Of a DNA stretch of 64,000 nucleotides, positions 1 to 8,265 are shown piece after piece. Within the stretch, counting starts at the first letter, position 1, and every line of letters begins with the position of its first letter. The stretch is taken from NCBI RefSeq assembly GCF_002286735.1, contig NZ_NRTA01000014.1:1-64000 (forward strand). The letters run 5' to 3'. Below the pieces are notes generated by a model. That model saw only the letters and a list, made by a program, of their open reading frames with translations, searched no databases and had not been told where the DNA came from. This DNA is from Leptolyngbya sp. BC1307 (GTDB taxonomy: Bacteria > Cyanobacteriota > Cyanobacteriia > Phormidesmidales > Phormidesmidaceae). A program made the translations under genes and the position numbers.

Positions 1-70
1 TGATTGCGGCCCTCTACAATCATGAACGCACGATAGCCGCTTGGTAGTCTCAGCGAGGCGCGTTAGTCTA

Positions 71-223
71 TCACATAATCATTTCTGCAAGAGGTCTTAT
101 GAGGTCGATATGTTGCCGGTTGTAAAGCGTGCTGCTGATGACAATTGCGGGACGTTTTTTGACCGTGCTCTGATCCGTGAAGGGAAAAGGAACCAAAAGC
201 ACATCGCCAAAACTATAGGTCAT
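71..223 (-). pseudogene. Truncated MazF/PemK-type toxin
   Basis: A 50-codon frame starts inside the antitoxin gene, overlapping its last 11 bases. It begins MTYSFGDVLLVPFPFTDQ and continues with KKRPAIVIS, the hallmark N-terminal strands of the MazF/PemK endoribonuclease fold. The family is normally about 110 residues, but this frame leaves the family pattern after about residue 42 and stops at residue 50. The rest of the fold, including the second half of the RNA-binding surface, is absent, so activity is unlikely. I could not find the missing half in the other frames of the remaining 70 bases, so the break looks like a rearrangement rather than a simple frameshift. The window edge limits this judgement. 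Confidence 0.6.
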
Positions 224-485
224 TATAAATATCGTCCTCTGAGTTGTCCCAAACCGTTGCCAGAGAGGGCTCAGAGAGTTTAGCGGCTGATGCCACTAGC
301 AAGGCATCTCCGCCACTGACGGCGGGTGATTGAACGATTTCTTCGAGAGCGGGGCCACCATTCGTTATCTCTAGCCAGGTGACCAGCGCCTTCCACACAG
401 CAGGCTTGATCTGAATAGCTATTTGCTGTCCTTGGGCGTCTGTGACGAATTGCGCTGATTTCAACGCATCAAGCAGAGTAGTCAT
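213..485 (-). CDS. Antitoxin partner of a MazF-like toxin
   Basis: This small protein of about 90 residues starts MTTLLDALKSAQFVTDAQG and ends WDNSEDDIYNDL. That acidic tail is typical of cyanobacterial antitoxins encoded just upstream of MazF-type toxins, where the acidic C-terminus is expected to block the toxin. The frame is open back to 518, but the inner Met at 485 gives the family-like N-terminus and is preferred. The 11-base overlap with the toxin frame implies translational coupling. With the toxin truncated, this is probably an orphan antitoxin. The family assignment rests on the tail motif and the context only. Confidence 0.55.
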   Translation of the reverse strand: MTTLLDALKSAQFVTDAQGQQIAIQIKPAVWKALVTWLEITNGGPALEEIVQSPAVSGGDALLVASAAKLSEPSLATVWDNSEDDIYNDL

Positions 486-552
486 AACGTTAGCTGCGCG
501 CTTGACAGATGAGAACATCTTAGCCCAGCAATCAGTGCATCAGTCCGCAGCG

Positions 553-1257
553 TCAAGTTGTGACTAATCCATTCTCCAGCGCATAACGTACCAGCTCAGT
601 TCGGCTGTTGGTACCGGTTTTGCCAAACAGACGGCTGACGTATTTTTCTACGTTGCGTACGGTGGTCCCCAAGCGGCTGGCAATTTCCTTGTTCATCAGC
701 CCTTCGGCGACTAAGTTGAGCACATCCTGCTCGCGCGGGGTGAAGTCGATGCGGATGCCGCTGTTGTTTTGCTTGATCATGCTGCCGCGCTGAGTCAGCA
801 AGGCTTTGATTTCTTCAATTTGCCGGGCCATCGTTGCGATGTCTGGTGTTTCGGAAGGGTCAGGGGCTTGGGCAGCGCGCCGCTCGATCAGGCTGGTGAG
901 AATGGCGACGAGTTCTTCGGGGTCGAAGGGTTTGGCGAGGTAGGCGTCGGCTCCGGCCTGGTAGCCTTGAATGCGATCGCTCGTCATGCCGCGCGCTGTG
1001 AGAAACACGACCGGCAGTGCCTGAAACCGCGCATCTTCTCGCACCTGTTTGAGGAATTGATAGCCGTCTACCTGCGGCATCATGATGTCTGAAATTAGCA
1101 CCTGAGGCGTTTCTTGCTGCAAGAGATCCCAGCCTTCAGCCGCGTTGCCGGCTACGCGCACTTCAAAATTGCTGTCTTCGAGGTAAGCCTGCACCGACTC
1201 TCTCAGGCCGGGTTCATCGTCTACGAGCAAAACTTTACTGTTGGGAGTATCTGCCAT
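553..1257 (-). CDS. rre1: Rre1/Ycf29-type LuxR-family response regulator
   Basis: The protein has 234 residues. An N-terminal receiver domain (about residues 7-125) carries the acidic pair at VDDE, phospho-acceptor Asp57 in ISDIMMP and the conserved Lys in AKPFDP. A LuxR/NarL helix-turn-helix follows (about 168-232, FTPREQDVLNLVAEGL then VRNVEKYVSRLF). This layout and wording match the cyanobacterial Rre1 / plastid Ycf29 lineage. Rre1 homologues are known to act with Hik34-type kinases and to control heat-shock and other stress genes. Whether it controls the groEL in this window is inference. It is monocistronic and divergent from the Nudix gene. Confidence 0.8.
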   Translation of the reverse strand: MADTPNSKVLLVDDEPGLRESVQAYLEDSNFEVRVAGNAAEGWDLLQQETPQVLISDIMMPQVDGYQFLKQVREDARFQALPVVFLTARGMTSDRIQGYQAGADAYLAKPFDPEELVAILTSLIERRAAQAPDPSETPDIATMARQIEEIKALLTQRGSMIKQNNSGIRIDFTPREQDVLNLVAEGLMNKEIASRLGTTVRNVEKYVSRLFGKTGTNSRTELVRYALENGLVTT

Positions 1258-1330
1258 GGTGTCTTTAATATGGGCTCTGTGATATGGGTTGTGTGTAGAT
1301 CATACCGCTATGCTAACCGCCGCCAACGCT

Positions 1331-1921
1331 ATGCCCAGCCAAAAAGCCTCTCAGTCATTGCCCCAGTCATCGATGCAGTCATCGATAAAAAAGTGGACAA
1401 CCTTCAGCTCTAAGCTAGTCTTCGATCACCGTTGGTATCGACTCAGGCAAGATACGGTGGCCCTGCCTGATGGCCAAGTCGTCGATGACTATTTCGTCAG
1501 CCTGCGGCCCGATATCGCCACGGTGCTGCCGATTACAGCCGACGGGCAGGTCGTTTTCGTGCGGCAGTATCGCCACGGTGTGGGTGAGATTTTACTGGAG
1601 TTGCCAGCGGGCACCTTCAACCCCAAGGAAGAACCGCTGGCCGTCGCTCAGCGCGAGCTAGCGGAAGAAACGGGGTATGTGGGGGAGGAATGGGAGGCGA
1701 TCGCCACCTTTTATAACAACCCCGTCAAGCAAAATAACCGCATCCATCTATTTAAAGCTCAGCCCGTCAGGTTAGCTGGCCCGCAGCAGCTAGACGCCAC
1801 CGAGGAGATTGAAGTTGTGCTCAAACCCATAGCGGCGATTCCGGCCCTGATTGCCTCAGGCGAAATTTGCGTAGCGGGCACTATTACCGCACTAGCGCTG
1901 GGGCTATCGTTCCGGTTTTAA
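1331..1921 (+). CDS. Nudix hydrolase, ADP-ribose pyrophosphatase-like
   Basis: A complete Nudix box is visible: G-x5-E in GTFNPKEEP, then RELAEETGYV, which supplies the metal-binding glutamates for cleaving a nucleoside diphosphate linked to another moiety. The flanking strands VVFVRQYRHGVGEILLELPAG are typical of the ADP-ribose/ADP-sugar pyrophosphatase branch. The frame is open from 1289. Met codons at 1331 and 1373 are the realistic starts, neither has a clear Shine-Dalgarno, and the conserved domain begins just after the second (KWTTFSSKLVFDHRWYRL). It is divergent from rre1. Substrate preference cannot be read from sequence alone. Confidence 0.8.
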   Translation: MPSQKASQSLPQSSMQSSIKKWTTFSSKLVFDHRWYRLRQDTVALPDGQVVDDYFVSLRPDIATVLPITADGQVVFVRQYRHGVGEILLELPAGTFNPKEEPLAVAQRELAEETGYVGEEWEAIATFYNNPVKQNNRIHLFKAQPVRLAGPQQLDATEEIEVVLKPIAAIPALIASGEICVAGTITALALGLSFRF

Positions 1922-2061
1922 GCACGCTATTATAAATAAATCTACTAAACTCCGACCGGAATACCGGGGATTATGGCAAAATTTACTGAGAAGTTTTCTG
2001 CCGCCCTCAGGTCAGGCAGTCAGTAAACCACACAAGCTCATCAACTTAGGTAACTCAACAT

Positions 2062-2703
2062 ATGGCACTTCAACTAGGCGATCAGGTTCCCGATTTTACG
2101 CAAAATTCCTCAATGGGCGACATCAACTTTTACGAGTGGGCAGGCGATAGCTGGGTAGTCCTTTTCTCTCACCCGGCTGACTACACCCCTGTTTGCACCA
2201 CCGAATTGGGTTTGGTCGGTCAGCTCCAGGACGAATTTAAAAAGCGCAACGTCAAGACTATGGCGCTCAGCGTCGATGGCGTCGAGTCTCACAAAGGCTG
2301 GATCAACGACATCAACGAAACGCAAAGCACCAACATCAACTACCCCATCCTGGCTGATGACGACAAGAAAGTCGCCACCCTGTATGGCATGCTGCACCCC
2401 AACTCCAGCACCGGCAATACGCTGACCGTGCGTTCTGTATTTGTGATCGACCCTGACAAAAAGCTGAAGCTCACGCTTACCTACCCAGCTAGCACTGGCC
2501 GTAACTTCGATGAGATTTTGCGGGTGATCGATTCTCTCCAGCTGACGGCGTATGAGAGTGTTGCGACCCCCGGCAACTGGAAAGATGGTGACGATTGCGT
2601 CGTGGTGCCTTCTATCTCTACTGAAGATGCCAAGAAGAAGTTTCCTAAAGGCGTGACAGAAATTAAGCCTTATCTGCGGATGACGCCTCAGCCGAATAAG
2701 TAG
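2062..2703 (+). CDS. 1-Cys peroxiredoxin (Prx6 family)
   Basis: The 213-residue protein starts MALQLGDQVPDF and has the peroxidatic motif PADYTPVCTTELG, with Cys45 as peroxidatic cysteine. The extended C-terminal arm (YPASTGRNFDEILRVIDSL, then CVVVPSISTEDAKKKFPKG) is characteristic of the Prx6/1-Cys subfamily of thioredoxin-fold peroxidases. It should reduce H2O2 and alkyl hydroperoxides in the cytosol. The length is normal for the family. A strong hairpin terminator follows, so it is probably monocistronic. Confidence 0.93.
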   Translation: MALQLGDQVPDFTQNSSMGDINFYEWAGDSWVVLFSHPADYTPVCTTELGLVGQLQDEFKKRNVKTMALSVDGVESHKGWINDINETQSTNINYPILADDDKKVATLYGMLHPNSSTGNTLTVRSVFVIDPDKKLKLTLTYPASTGRNFDEILRVIDSLQLTAYESVATPGNWKDGDDCVVVPSISTEDAKKKFPKGVTEIKPYLRMTPQPNK

Positions 2704-2761
2704 GCCAAATAAAAAGGAAAGCGTAGTCCCCTCAGATTGACAGGACTAAGGCTATTAAAAG

Positions 2762-2810
2762 ACGTGGCGCGCTATGAGTACTCACCTCAGCGCGCCACGT
2801 TTGTTGTTTG
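2762..2810 (+). terminator. Rho-independent terminator after the peroxiredoxin gene
   Basis: A perfect 12-bp stem, ACGTGGCGCGCT (2762-2773) with AGCGCGCCACGT (2789-2800), encloses a 15-base loop. It is followed by a T-rich tail, TTGTTGTTT. Confidence 0.85.
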
Positions 2811-2882
2811 AAGCCATTAGGCCATTGGCAACCAGGCTGAAATCAGCTAGCCTGAGCCAAAGGGCACGACAGTAGTTTGCCT

Positions 2883-4231
2883 CTACCCTTCTTCCATTGC
2901 TGCGCGCGCTTCCCGATGAATAGTCATCTCCTGGTGGTACAGGGTGGTCATGGCGACCTCCCAGGGGAACGTAAATGACTGGAAAGATTCAGGAGAGATT
3001 TTGTCAACGTCCAGGTCAATAACAACTCGCCGCAAAATAGAAAATAGCTGCTGCCGTAGAGTCTGGAGTTCACCGATGGTGGTAGCTTGCTCAACCGCTG
3101 CTATGAGTGACAAAATCTCTAGATTATAGCTGTCGGCTCGATTTTTTTGATGGCCAATCAGCCATAGGCGAAACTGCCAGATCCCCGAAGCTGTCAGAAT
3201 GCTCACAGACAGCAAGAACCCCATCGTCTCGGCATATTCTACAAAGAAAGGAGGATTGTCTTGTGTGTAGTAAGACCGGGCTCCCGGATGCAGCGGGAAG
3301 CCTAGATTTTGACTGGCCTGAGGTGATTGAATACTCGCTGCCCGAGGATTGATTGCGATCAGCTCGTTGCGATGCTCGTATAGCATCTGAGTGATGGTTT
3401 TAACGATCTCGGGAGCCGCCTCTTCGTGAGCGACCAGCAACGCACTGACCGCGACCACCGGTAGATCTTCTAACGGTATATGGGCGCGCCGCCATCGTAA
3501 CTGCCCTGGGGAATGACGGTAGGCTCCAAATAGGGCTGAGTCAGCTTTAGTGCGCCAATTTGCTCAATGGGAACCAGATCGAATTGGCCGGTTTTGAGCA
3601 GTTCGCCAATAGCTGGGTTGCCCAGGCCGATAATGCGAAACAGGGCATCGCCCTCTCCCTGAGGCAGGGCGGCATAGGCGTCGGCGGGAGCTAGGGGCTG
3701 AGCGGTCAGGTCTTGGGCTGATAGGTCATAGTGGCCGGCTAGCGGCCAAAATAGTTGGTAAGAGCCGCTGCCAACGGGCATCAGGGCGACGCGCTTGCCT
3801 TTGAGGTCGGCCATGCTGGTGATGTTGGCATCTCTATTGGCAATCAGGTGAAATATCTCGGGGTAGAGCTGGGCGACGGCCTGAACTGCTGGCTGCACGG
3901 GCGTGTCGCTTTGCACTAACGCCATGTCTGATGTGTGGGCCTGCACACTGTCCATATTTTGGGTAGAGCCGGGAGAGACCAGTACCTCTATGCGAAGGTT
4001 GGGTGCGTGCTTTTGCGTGACCTGAGCGATCGCTTCCCCAAACGCATAGTATTCACCCGTCTCCTCACCGGTCGCTAGCCGCACGACGGAGATTTGCTGG
4101 CGCGATCGCAGCAACAGCGCCGCACATACGCCTGCCGCAATCACACTGACGCTCAGTAAAACAATCCGTAGCGCTCTTCCCCCCTGAGCGCTGCCGGGAA
4201 TAGCTGACGATTTCGCTTGTCTATCGCGCAT
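2883..4231 (-). pseudogene. TAXI-family TRAP solute-binding protein, frameshifted
   Basis: Two adjacent frames together make one TAXI-type substrate-binding protein. The first (start 4231) has one N-terminal membrane anchor (about residues 20-42), then RLATGEETGEYYAFGEAIA and a PBP-like fold with DLKGKRVALMPVGSGSY. It runs out at IPQGSYDGGAPIYR then TAG at 3470-3472. The second, in the -1 frame, continues PLEDLPVVAVSALLVAHEE, exactly where the family continues, and ends with a transmembrane helix (FLLSVSILTASGIWQF) and a soluble tail. The total, 1349 bases, is one base short of 450 codons. The lost base lies within about 3473-3490. It may be a genuine lesion or a sequencing indel. It sits 25 bases downstream of the carotenoid oxygenase gene. 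Confidence 0.8.
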
Positions 4232-4255
4232 AGCCCCGCTCCTTCCTGACCGCCT

Positions 4256-5743
4256 TTAAGCTATTTGCCAAGTCCCGTGAAACCCAAGTGGCACTACGCC
4301 TGGCAGCGCCAACCGACATACGGGTTCACCCAGCTCCGCCGCAAAAATCCACAGTTCGCTTCGATCATCAGCGGCACTGTACACCACGGTCAGCAGCCAG
4401 CCTTCTTCAGGATTTAGCCGGTCAGCGACGTGCAGCGGCTCTGTTCCGTAGTAGCCTGCGCCCAAATCAGCCTCGGTCAAGCGGCCCGTACTGTAGTCAA
4501 ATCGGCCAATTGCCCCAAACCAGTCTTGCCCAGTGCTCACCCCTAGCCGGTGCATTAGCACATAGGTCTGCTGCCAGGGCTGACCGACTTGAGCAGCAGG
4601 CACTTGCGGAAACTCGCAGTCACGATCTAGCACTCGCTCATTGCTGAGAATGTGACCGGTTTGAGGGTTTAGCCGTAGCTGCCACAGACTGCCGTAAGCC
4701 GTCGTTTTTATCTGCCCTGACGGAACTTCTCGTAGCGCCTCGTTGATCTGAGGGAAATCGTCAAATCGGGCAAAATCCATTCTTACAGTGCCATCCTCTT
4801 CCAGACAGCCGTTGCCAAAGTGCCACTGAAACCAGGGCTCGGCCCGTTCTTCAGAGACGATTTCCAAACTTTCACGGTCAACAACGATCACGCGCGTACC
4901 GCGATCGCTCCTCCACCGCATAGAGTCTGCATAGCTACGGCGATTCAGCAGCAGCGGCAGCATCTCTACGGTGACCGGTGAAACGAGAAAGACCAAATAA
5001 GACCCCGCCATCACGAAGCTATGCACCAGCGGCACATCTTTTAGCGGAATGGTGGTTTGGCGGATGAGATTGCAGGCGCGATCGCAGCGATAAATAGCCA
5101 AATTGCACTGCGGGGTTACCCCAATGCTATAAATTTCGCCGCTGAGCGGATCGCGTAGGGGATGCGCTGAAAAAGGCTGACCTTTTTTGAGCCAGCCTAA
5201 AGACTCCCGCCCAAAGGTCTCCAGCGTCTCTAGATCCAGGCTGTGAGGATTACCCGCTTCCCACAGCGCCAGCAGCTTATTCGGCAGCGCCAGCACAGAG
5301 GTATTGGCCGAATTTTTGATGCTGGTACTGTTGATCAATCCCCAGATGTGTTCCCACAGCGGGCCAGGATAGCGCATCCCATAGTTGCCATAGAGAAATT
5401 TATCGGCCTTGCTTTCTGCCTGATAGCCCTCGGTCTGCACATAGCGATAGGTGCCGGTTGCGCCTGTATCGGTCAGATTCACTCGCAGAATGGCCCCGTC
5501 GCCATCAAACCAGTGACCCACGGGCTGACCGCCACGCTGCAGACGACCGGTGCCATTTTGGTAGAGCGTGCCGCGTAGCCCGGCAGGAATGCGGCCAGAG
5601 ATGATCTGTAGTGGGGTGGTGGCAAATTCTGAAGCGGGCTGAGCCAGGCTCTTGTGCCAGGGCTGAGGAGCGGGCGTCGCGCCGGTAGTGCGTTGGCTAG
5701 TGCGTTGGCTTGCAGGCGAAGGAGAAGCGGTGGTCGCGGTCAT
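4256..5743 (-). CDS. Carotenoid cleavage oxygenase (apocarotenoid oxygenase type)
   Basis: A 495-residue member of the RPE65/carotenoid oxygenase beta-propeller family. After a Ser/Thr/Pro-rich leader of about 35 residues comes PAGLRGTLYQNGTGRL and GHWFDGDGAILRV, the usual family opening. Histidines that can fill the four-His iron site are visible in FSAHPLRDP, VHSFVMAGSY, WFQWHFGNG and the C-terminal GFHGTW. The length and the terminal FHGTW match apocarotenoid-15,15'-oxygenases such as Synechocystis Diox1, which make retinal from apocarotenals. The exact cleavage bond is not predictable from sequence. Its nearest downstream neighbour is the TAXI gene on the same strand, so co-transcription is plausible. 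Confidence 0.85.
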   Translation of the reverse strand: MTATTASPSPASQRTSQRTTGATPAPQPWHKSLAQPASEFATTPLQIISGRIPAGLRGTLYQNGTGRLQRGGQPVGHWFDGDGAILRVNLTDTGATGTYRYVQTEGYQAESKADKFLYGNYGMRYPGPLWEHIWGLINSTSIKNSANTSVLALPNKLLALWEAGNPHSLDLETLETFGRESLGWLKKGQPFSAHPLRDPLSGEIYSIGVTPQCNLAIYRCDRACNLIRQTTIPLKDVPLVHSFVMAGSYLVFLVSPVTVEMLPLLLNRRSYADSMRWRSDRGTRVIVVDRESLEIVSEERAEPWFQWHFGNGCLEEDGTVRMDFARFDDFPQINEALREVPSGQIKTTAYGSLWQLRLNPQTGHILSNERVLDRDCEFPQVPAAQVGQPWQQTYVLMHRLGVSTGQDWFGAIGRFDYSTGRLTEADLGAGYYGTEPLHVADRLNPEEGWLLTVVYSAADDRSELWIFAAELGEPVCRLALPGVVPLGFHGTWQIA

Positions 5744-5819
5744 AAAAACAACGGGAGATTATGCTTTTAAAGGTAGCAGACGGCGATTTCTTTAGCTGTT
5801 TGCAAACGCAGTGATCCGG

Positions 5820-7265
5820 CTACTGAATCGGCAGACTGAGGGTAAAAGCGGTTTGCCCTTTGGGCGTGCTATTCAGGCGCAGCTCACCCTTGTGAGCGCG
5901 GGCAATTTCTCGGGCAAGGCTGAGCCCCAGACCAAATCCTTCTCGCTTACGGTTGCGAGAGAGATCGCCCCGATAAAAGCGATCAAACAGGCGATCGCGC
6001 TCCTCTACCGGAATATCTCTGGAGGCATTCGCTACGGTCACCTGCACGCTGTTTCCCTGCTGTCGCCCGACAATGGACAGCCATCGCATGGCCTTGCCCT
6101 CCGGTAAGTTGTACTTAATGGCGTTGTCGATCAGGTTTTGTAAGACCTGAGTGAGCAGATCGCGATCGCCCCGTATTTTCAGCTCTCCATCCAGCTTGAC
6201 TTCTACCGGCAGGGCCGGGTCTAGCAGCTCAATATCTTCTATCAGCAGCGTTAAAATCTCCTCAACATCCACTATCTCTCGCCGCATACTAATCTGCCCT
6301 GCATCGGCTAAAGAGAGCAGCAACAGCTTACGCACAATCACGCTCAGCCTGGCCACTTCGTCTAGCAGCTGGCCCAAACTTTGCTGCAAGGCCGAGCCGG
6401 GTTCAGCTTGCTGCATGGCTAGCTCTAGCTCGCCGCGCAAAATTGCCAGCGGCGTTTTGAGTTCGTGAGCCGCATCGCCGCTAAAGCGAGAAGACTGCCT
6501 GAAGCTGCGCTCCAATCGCGTCAGCATTTGGTTAAAGACTTCAATGAGTTCAACAAATTCGACATCGGCACTGCCCACGGGCACCTGTTGATCGAGCCCG
6601 GTCGCCGTCACCTGCTGAATGACGTTAGTGAGCTTACGCACTGGTCTGAGCGCACTGCCCGACAGCACCCAGGCCCCTACTGCAATCATCATTAACGTGC
6701 TAGGAATCGCTACCAAAAAGATGTTGCGAATCACCGCCATGTCTTGATCGATGGTTTGCAGACTGACGGCGATCGCTGCCTTCCCCGCTTCCGAGTTAAT
6801 TATCCCGATGCGCCAGCTGCCTGTGGCTGTGCTGCGAGTCGAGACTTGGGTGGGGCTGCTACTTGGTGTGGGGCTCGCGGGCTCTGGACTTTTTTCCTCT
6901 TTGTCAGCCAGTTCGCTGCCTACGGCTGTTAGCATCAGGTCAATCTCTAGTGCGACATTGCCGAGCCGAGCTTCACTGACCGAATAGTGCAGCGTTCTGC
7001 CTTTCTCATCTACTGCCAATAGGGTGATCGGAGTGTCAATTTGGGTTTCTAGTTCGCGCGGCAGCTCTTGGGTAAAATTTTGCCACCAGAGGGGCGATCG
7101 CCGCGCTGCCATCCGCTGCAGTTGACTATCGAGCTTGGCATCTAGGCTGTTTACCTTCGCCACATAAATCAGCCGCCAGGCCACCAGCCCAAAGCCCACC
7201 AGCGCCCCACCTGCCAGTGCCACCGCCATCAGCGCAATCCGTAAGCGAAAAGACCTCAGCTTCAC
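5820..7265 (-). CDS. Membrane sensor histidine kinase
   Basis: Starting at GTG 7265, which is preceded by a good Shine-Dalgarno (AGAGGAAAG), the protein has 481 residues. A first membrane helix lies at about residues 10-32. A periplasmic domain follows with a Ser/Pro-rich stretch. The second helix (FLVAIPSTLMMIAVGAWVL) leads into a HAMP linker. The H-box is SGDAAHELKTPLAI, the N-box LQNLIDNAIKYN, and the G-boxes RFYRGDLSRN and GFGLGLSLA. It is a classical HPK1-type kinase. The cognate regulator is probably the OmpR-family gene at 8266-8946, from which it is separated by a Uma2 gene. The stimulus is unknown. The frame stays open upstream of 7265 but would then overlap the Uma2 gene. Confidence 0.88.
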   Translation of the reverse strand: MKLRSFRLRIALMAVALAGGALVGFGLVAWRLIYVAKVNSLDAKLDSQLQRMAARRSPLWWQNFTQELPRELETQIDTPITLLAVDEKGRTLHYSVSEARLGNVALEIDLMLTAVGSELADKEEKSPEPASPTPSSSPTQVSTRSTATGSWRIGIINSEAGKAAIAVSLQTIDQDMAVIRNIFLVAIPSTLMMIAVGAWVLSGSALRPVRKLTNVIQQVTATGLDQQVPVGSADVEFVELIEVFNQMLTRLERSFRQSSRFSGDAAHELKTPLAILRGELELAMQQAEPGSALQQSLGQLLDEVARLSVIVRKLLLLSLADAGQISMRREIVDVEEILTLLIEDIELLDPALPVEVKLDGELKIRGDRDLLTQVLQNLIDNAIKYNLPEGKAMRWLSIVGRQQGNSVQVTVANASRDIPVEERDRLFDRFYRGDLSRNRKREGFGLGLSLAREIARAHKGELRLNSTPKGQTAFTLSLPIQ

Positions 7266-7294
7266 CTCAATTCTTTCCTCTATCTTTTTGCGCT

Positions 7295-7924
7295 CTAAAC
7301 ATCTCCTGCTGACAGCATCTGCGCAGCGGTTAGTCTCAATCGAGGAAATACCTCTGAACAAACGCTTTCATTAGCTTGATACGAACTTTCTATGTAAACG
7401 CCACCCTCTAAAATCAGCACCGTTACCTGCTGACGATGGCGAGCAATAATCCAATATTCAGGAATTTCTAAGTCCTGGTACTGCTGTCGTTTCCATTCGT
7501 AGTCACGGCGATAGTTATCACTGCGTTTACTCCCCGGGCTCACGACTTCGGCCACAAAAGCGGGCGCTGGCATCTCCAAAAGCACTGCGCTCTTCTTCAA
7601 AGCGGCCATCAGGCCGATATGCGCTGGCCGCAACACCACTACGTCTGGTTGACGATTGACCCTACCGTCACCGACAGGATGAACCTGGATTTCAGTTGAG
7701 GCGGTTCTCACGAGTGTTCTGGGTGTCACGAACTGGCCTAAAACAAAGAGTAGTTCAGTCGCCACTCTGATGTTTTCTTCATCTTCTGGCGGCAATTCTA
7801 CGACCTCTCCGTTGCTCAGCAGGCGAAAACTTCCATCCGAGCCCAGGTCAGATGCTAGATATTCTCGGTATGTGCTGTAGCGGACGGATGTATAGGTCAC
7901 AACTGGGATCGAGCCCCTTAGCAC
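7295..7924 (-). CDS. Uma2-family (DUF820) endonuclease-like protein
   Basis: A 209-residue protein of the Uma2/DUF820 family, which is greatly expanded in cyanobacteria and has a PD-(D/E)XK nuclease fold. Visible family motifs are LLSNGEVVELPPEDEENI, then RQPDVVVLRP (the metal-binding Asp) and PAFVAEVVSPGSKRSDNYRRD (Glu plus the SPG-S-D block), followed by WKRQQYQDLEIPEYWII. Cellular function is not established for the family. The upstream start is GTG; a second GTG nearer VTYTSVRYSTYREY is possible. It lies between the response regulator and its likely kinase, an unusual insertion point. The stop is only 29 bases before the kinase start. Confidence 0.85.
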   Translation of the reverse strand: MLRGSIPVVTYTSVRYSTYREYLASDLGSDGSFRLLSNGEVVELPPEDEENIRVATELLFVLGQFVTPRTLVRTASTEIQVHPVGDGRVNRQPDVVVLRPAHIGLMAALKKSAVLLEMPAPAFVAEVVSPGSKRSDNYRRDYEWKRQQYQDLEIPEYWIIARHRQQVTVLILEGGVYIESSYQANESVCSEVFPRLRLTAAQMLSAGDV

Positions 7925-8265
7925 TACTGGATGAAGTATAGCAAAGCGGTTTTGAGGAGCGATCGCTCGTCGTCGCTTTCTCTATTGGATTAAAGCTTCG
8001 GGCATCCCCTACGCATCCCCTATGCATGGCGTCGAATAGCTGCATTCCTGATACGGACTCTCTAATCTTCGTAGGACTCACCGTCGAATAGACAGTTAGC
8101 TTATGGCCACTACCGACAAAATCTTTGTCCATCTGCGAGTGCCACCCTTGGACTGGGATTTCGTCAGTACAGCTAGGACAGTAAATCTGCTCAAAATTAC
8201 AGTCACAGTCCCAAAAAATAGCTTCTCTAGCAGTGATGGTTGTGACAATAAGTCCCACCCAAACT
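7925..8265. other. Gap between response regulator and Uma2 gene
   Basis: No gene I can support. A GTG-started minus-strand frame crosses most of it (with a CPSC motif) but matches no family I recognise and runs into the Uma2 gene. It holds an 11-bp imperfect tandem repeat, GCATCCCCTAC then GCATCCCCTAT (about 8002-8023). Confidence 0.4.

Noticed and set aside
41-283. 80-codon plus-strand frame at the left edge
   Set aside because: It lies antisense to the toxin-antitoxin remnant and has no recognisable domain.
7848-8258. 136-codon minus-strand frame between regulator and Uma2 gene, with a CPSC motif
   Set aside because: Starts with GTG, overlaps the Uma2 gene start, matches no family I know and has low-complexity composition. 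More likely chance.
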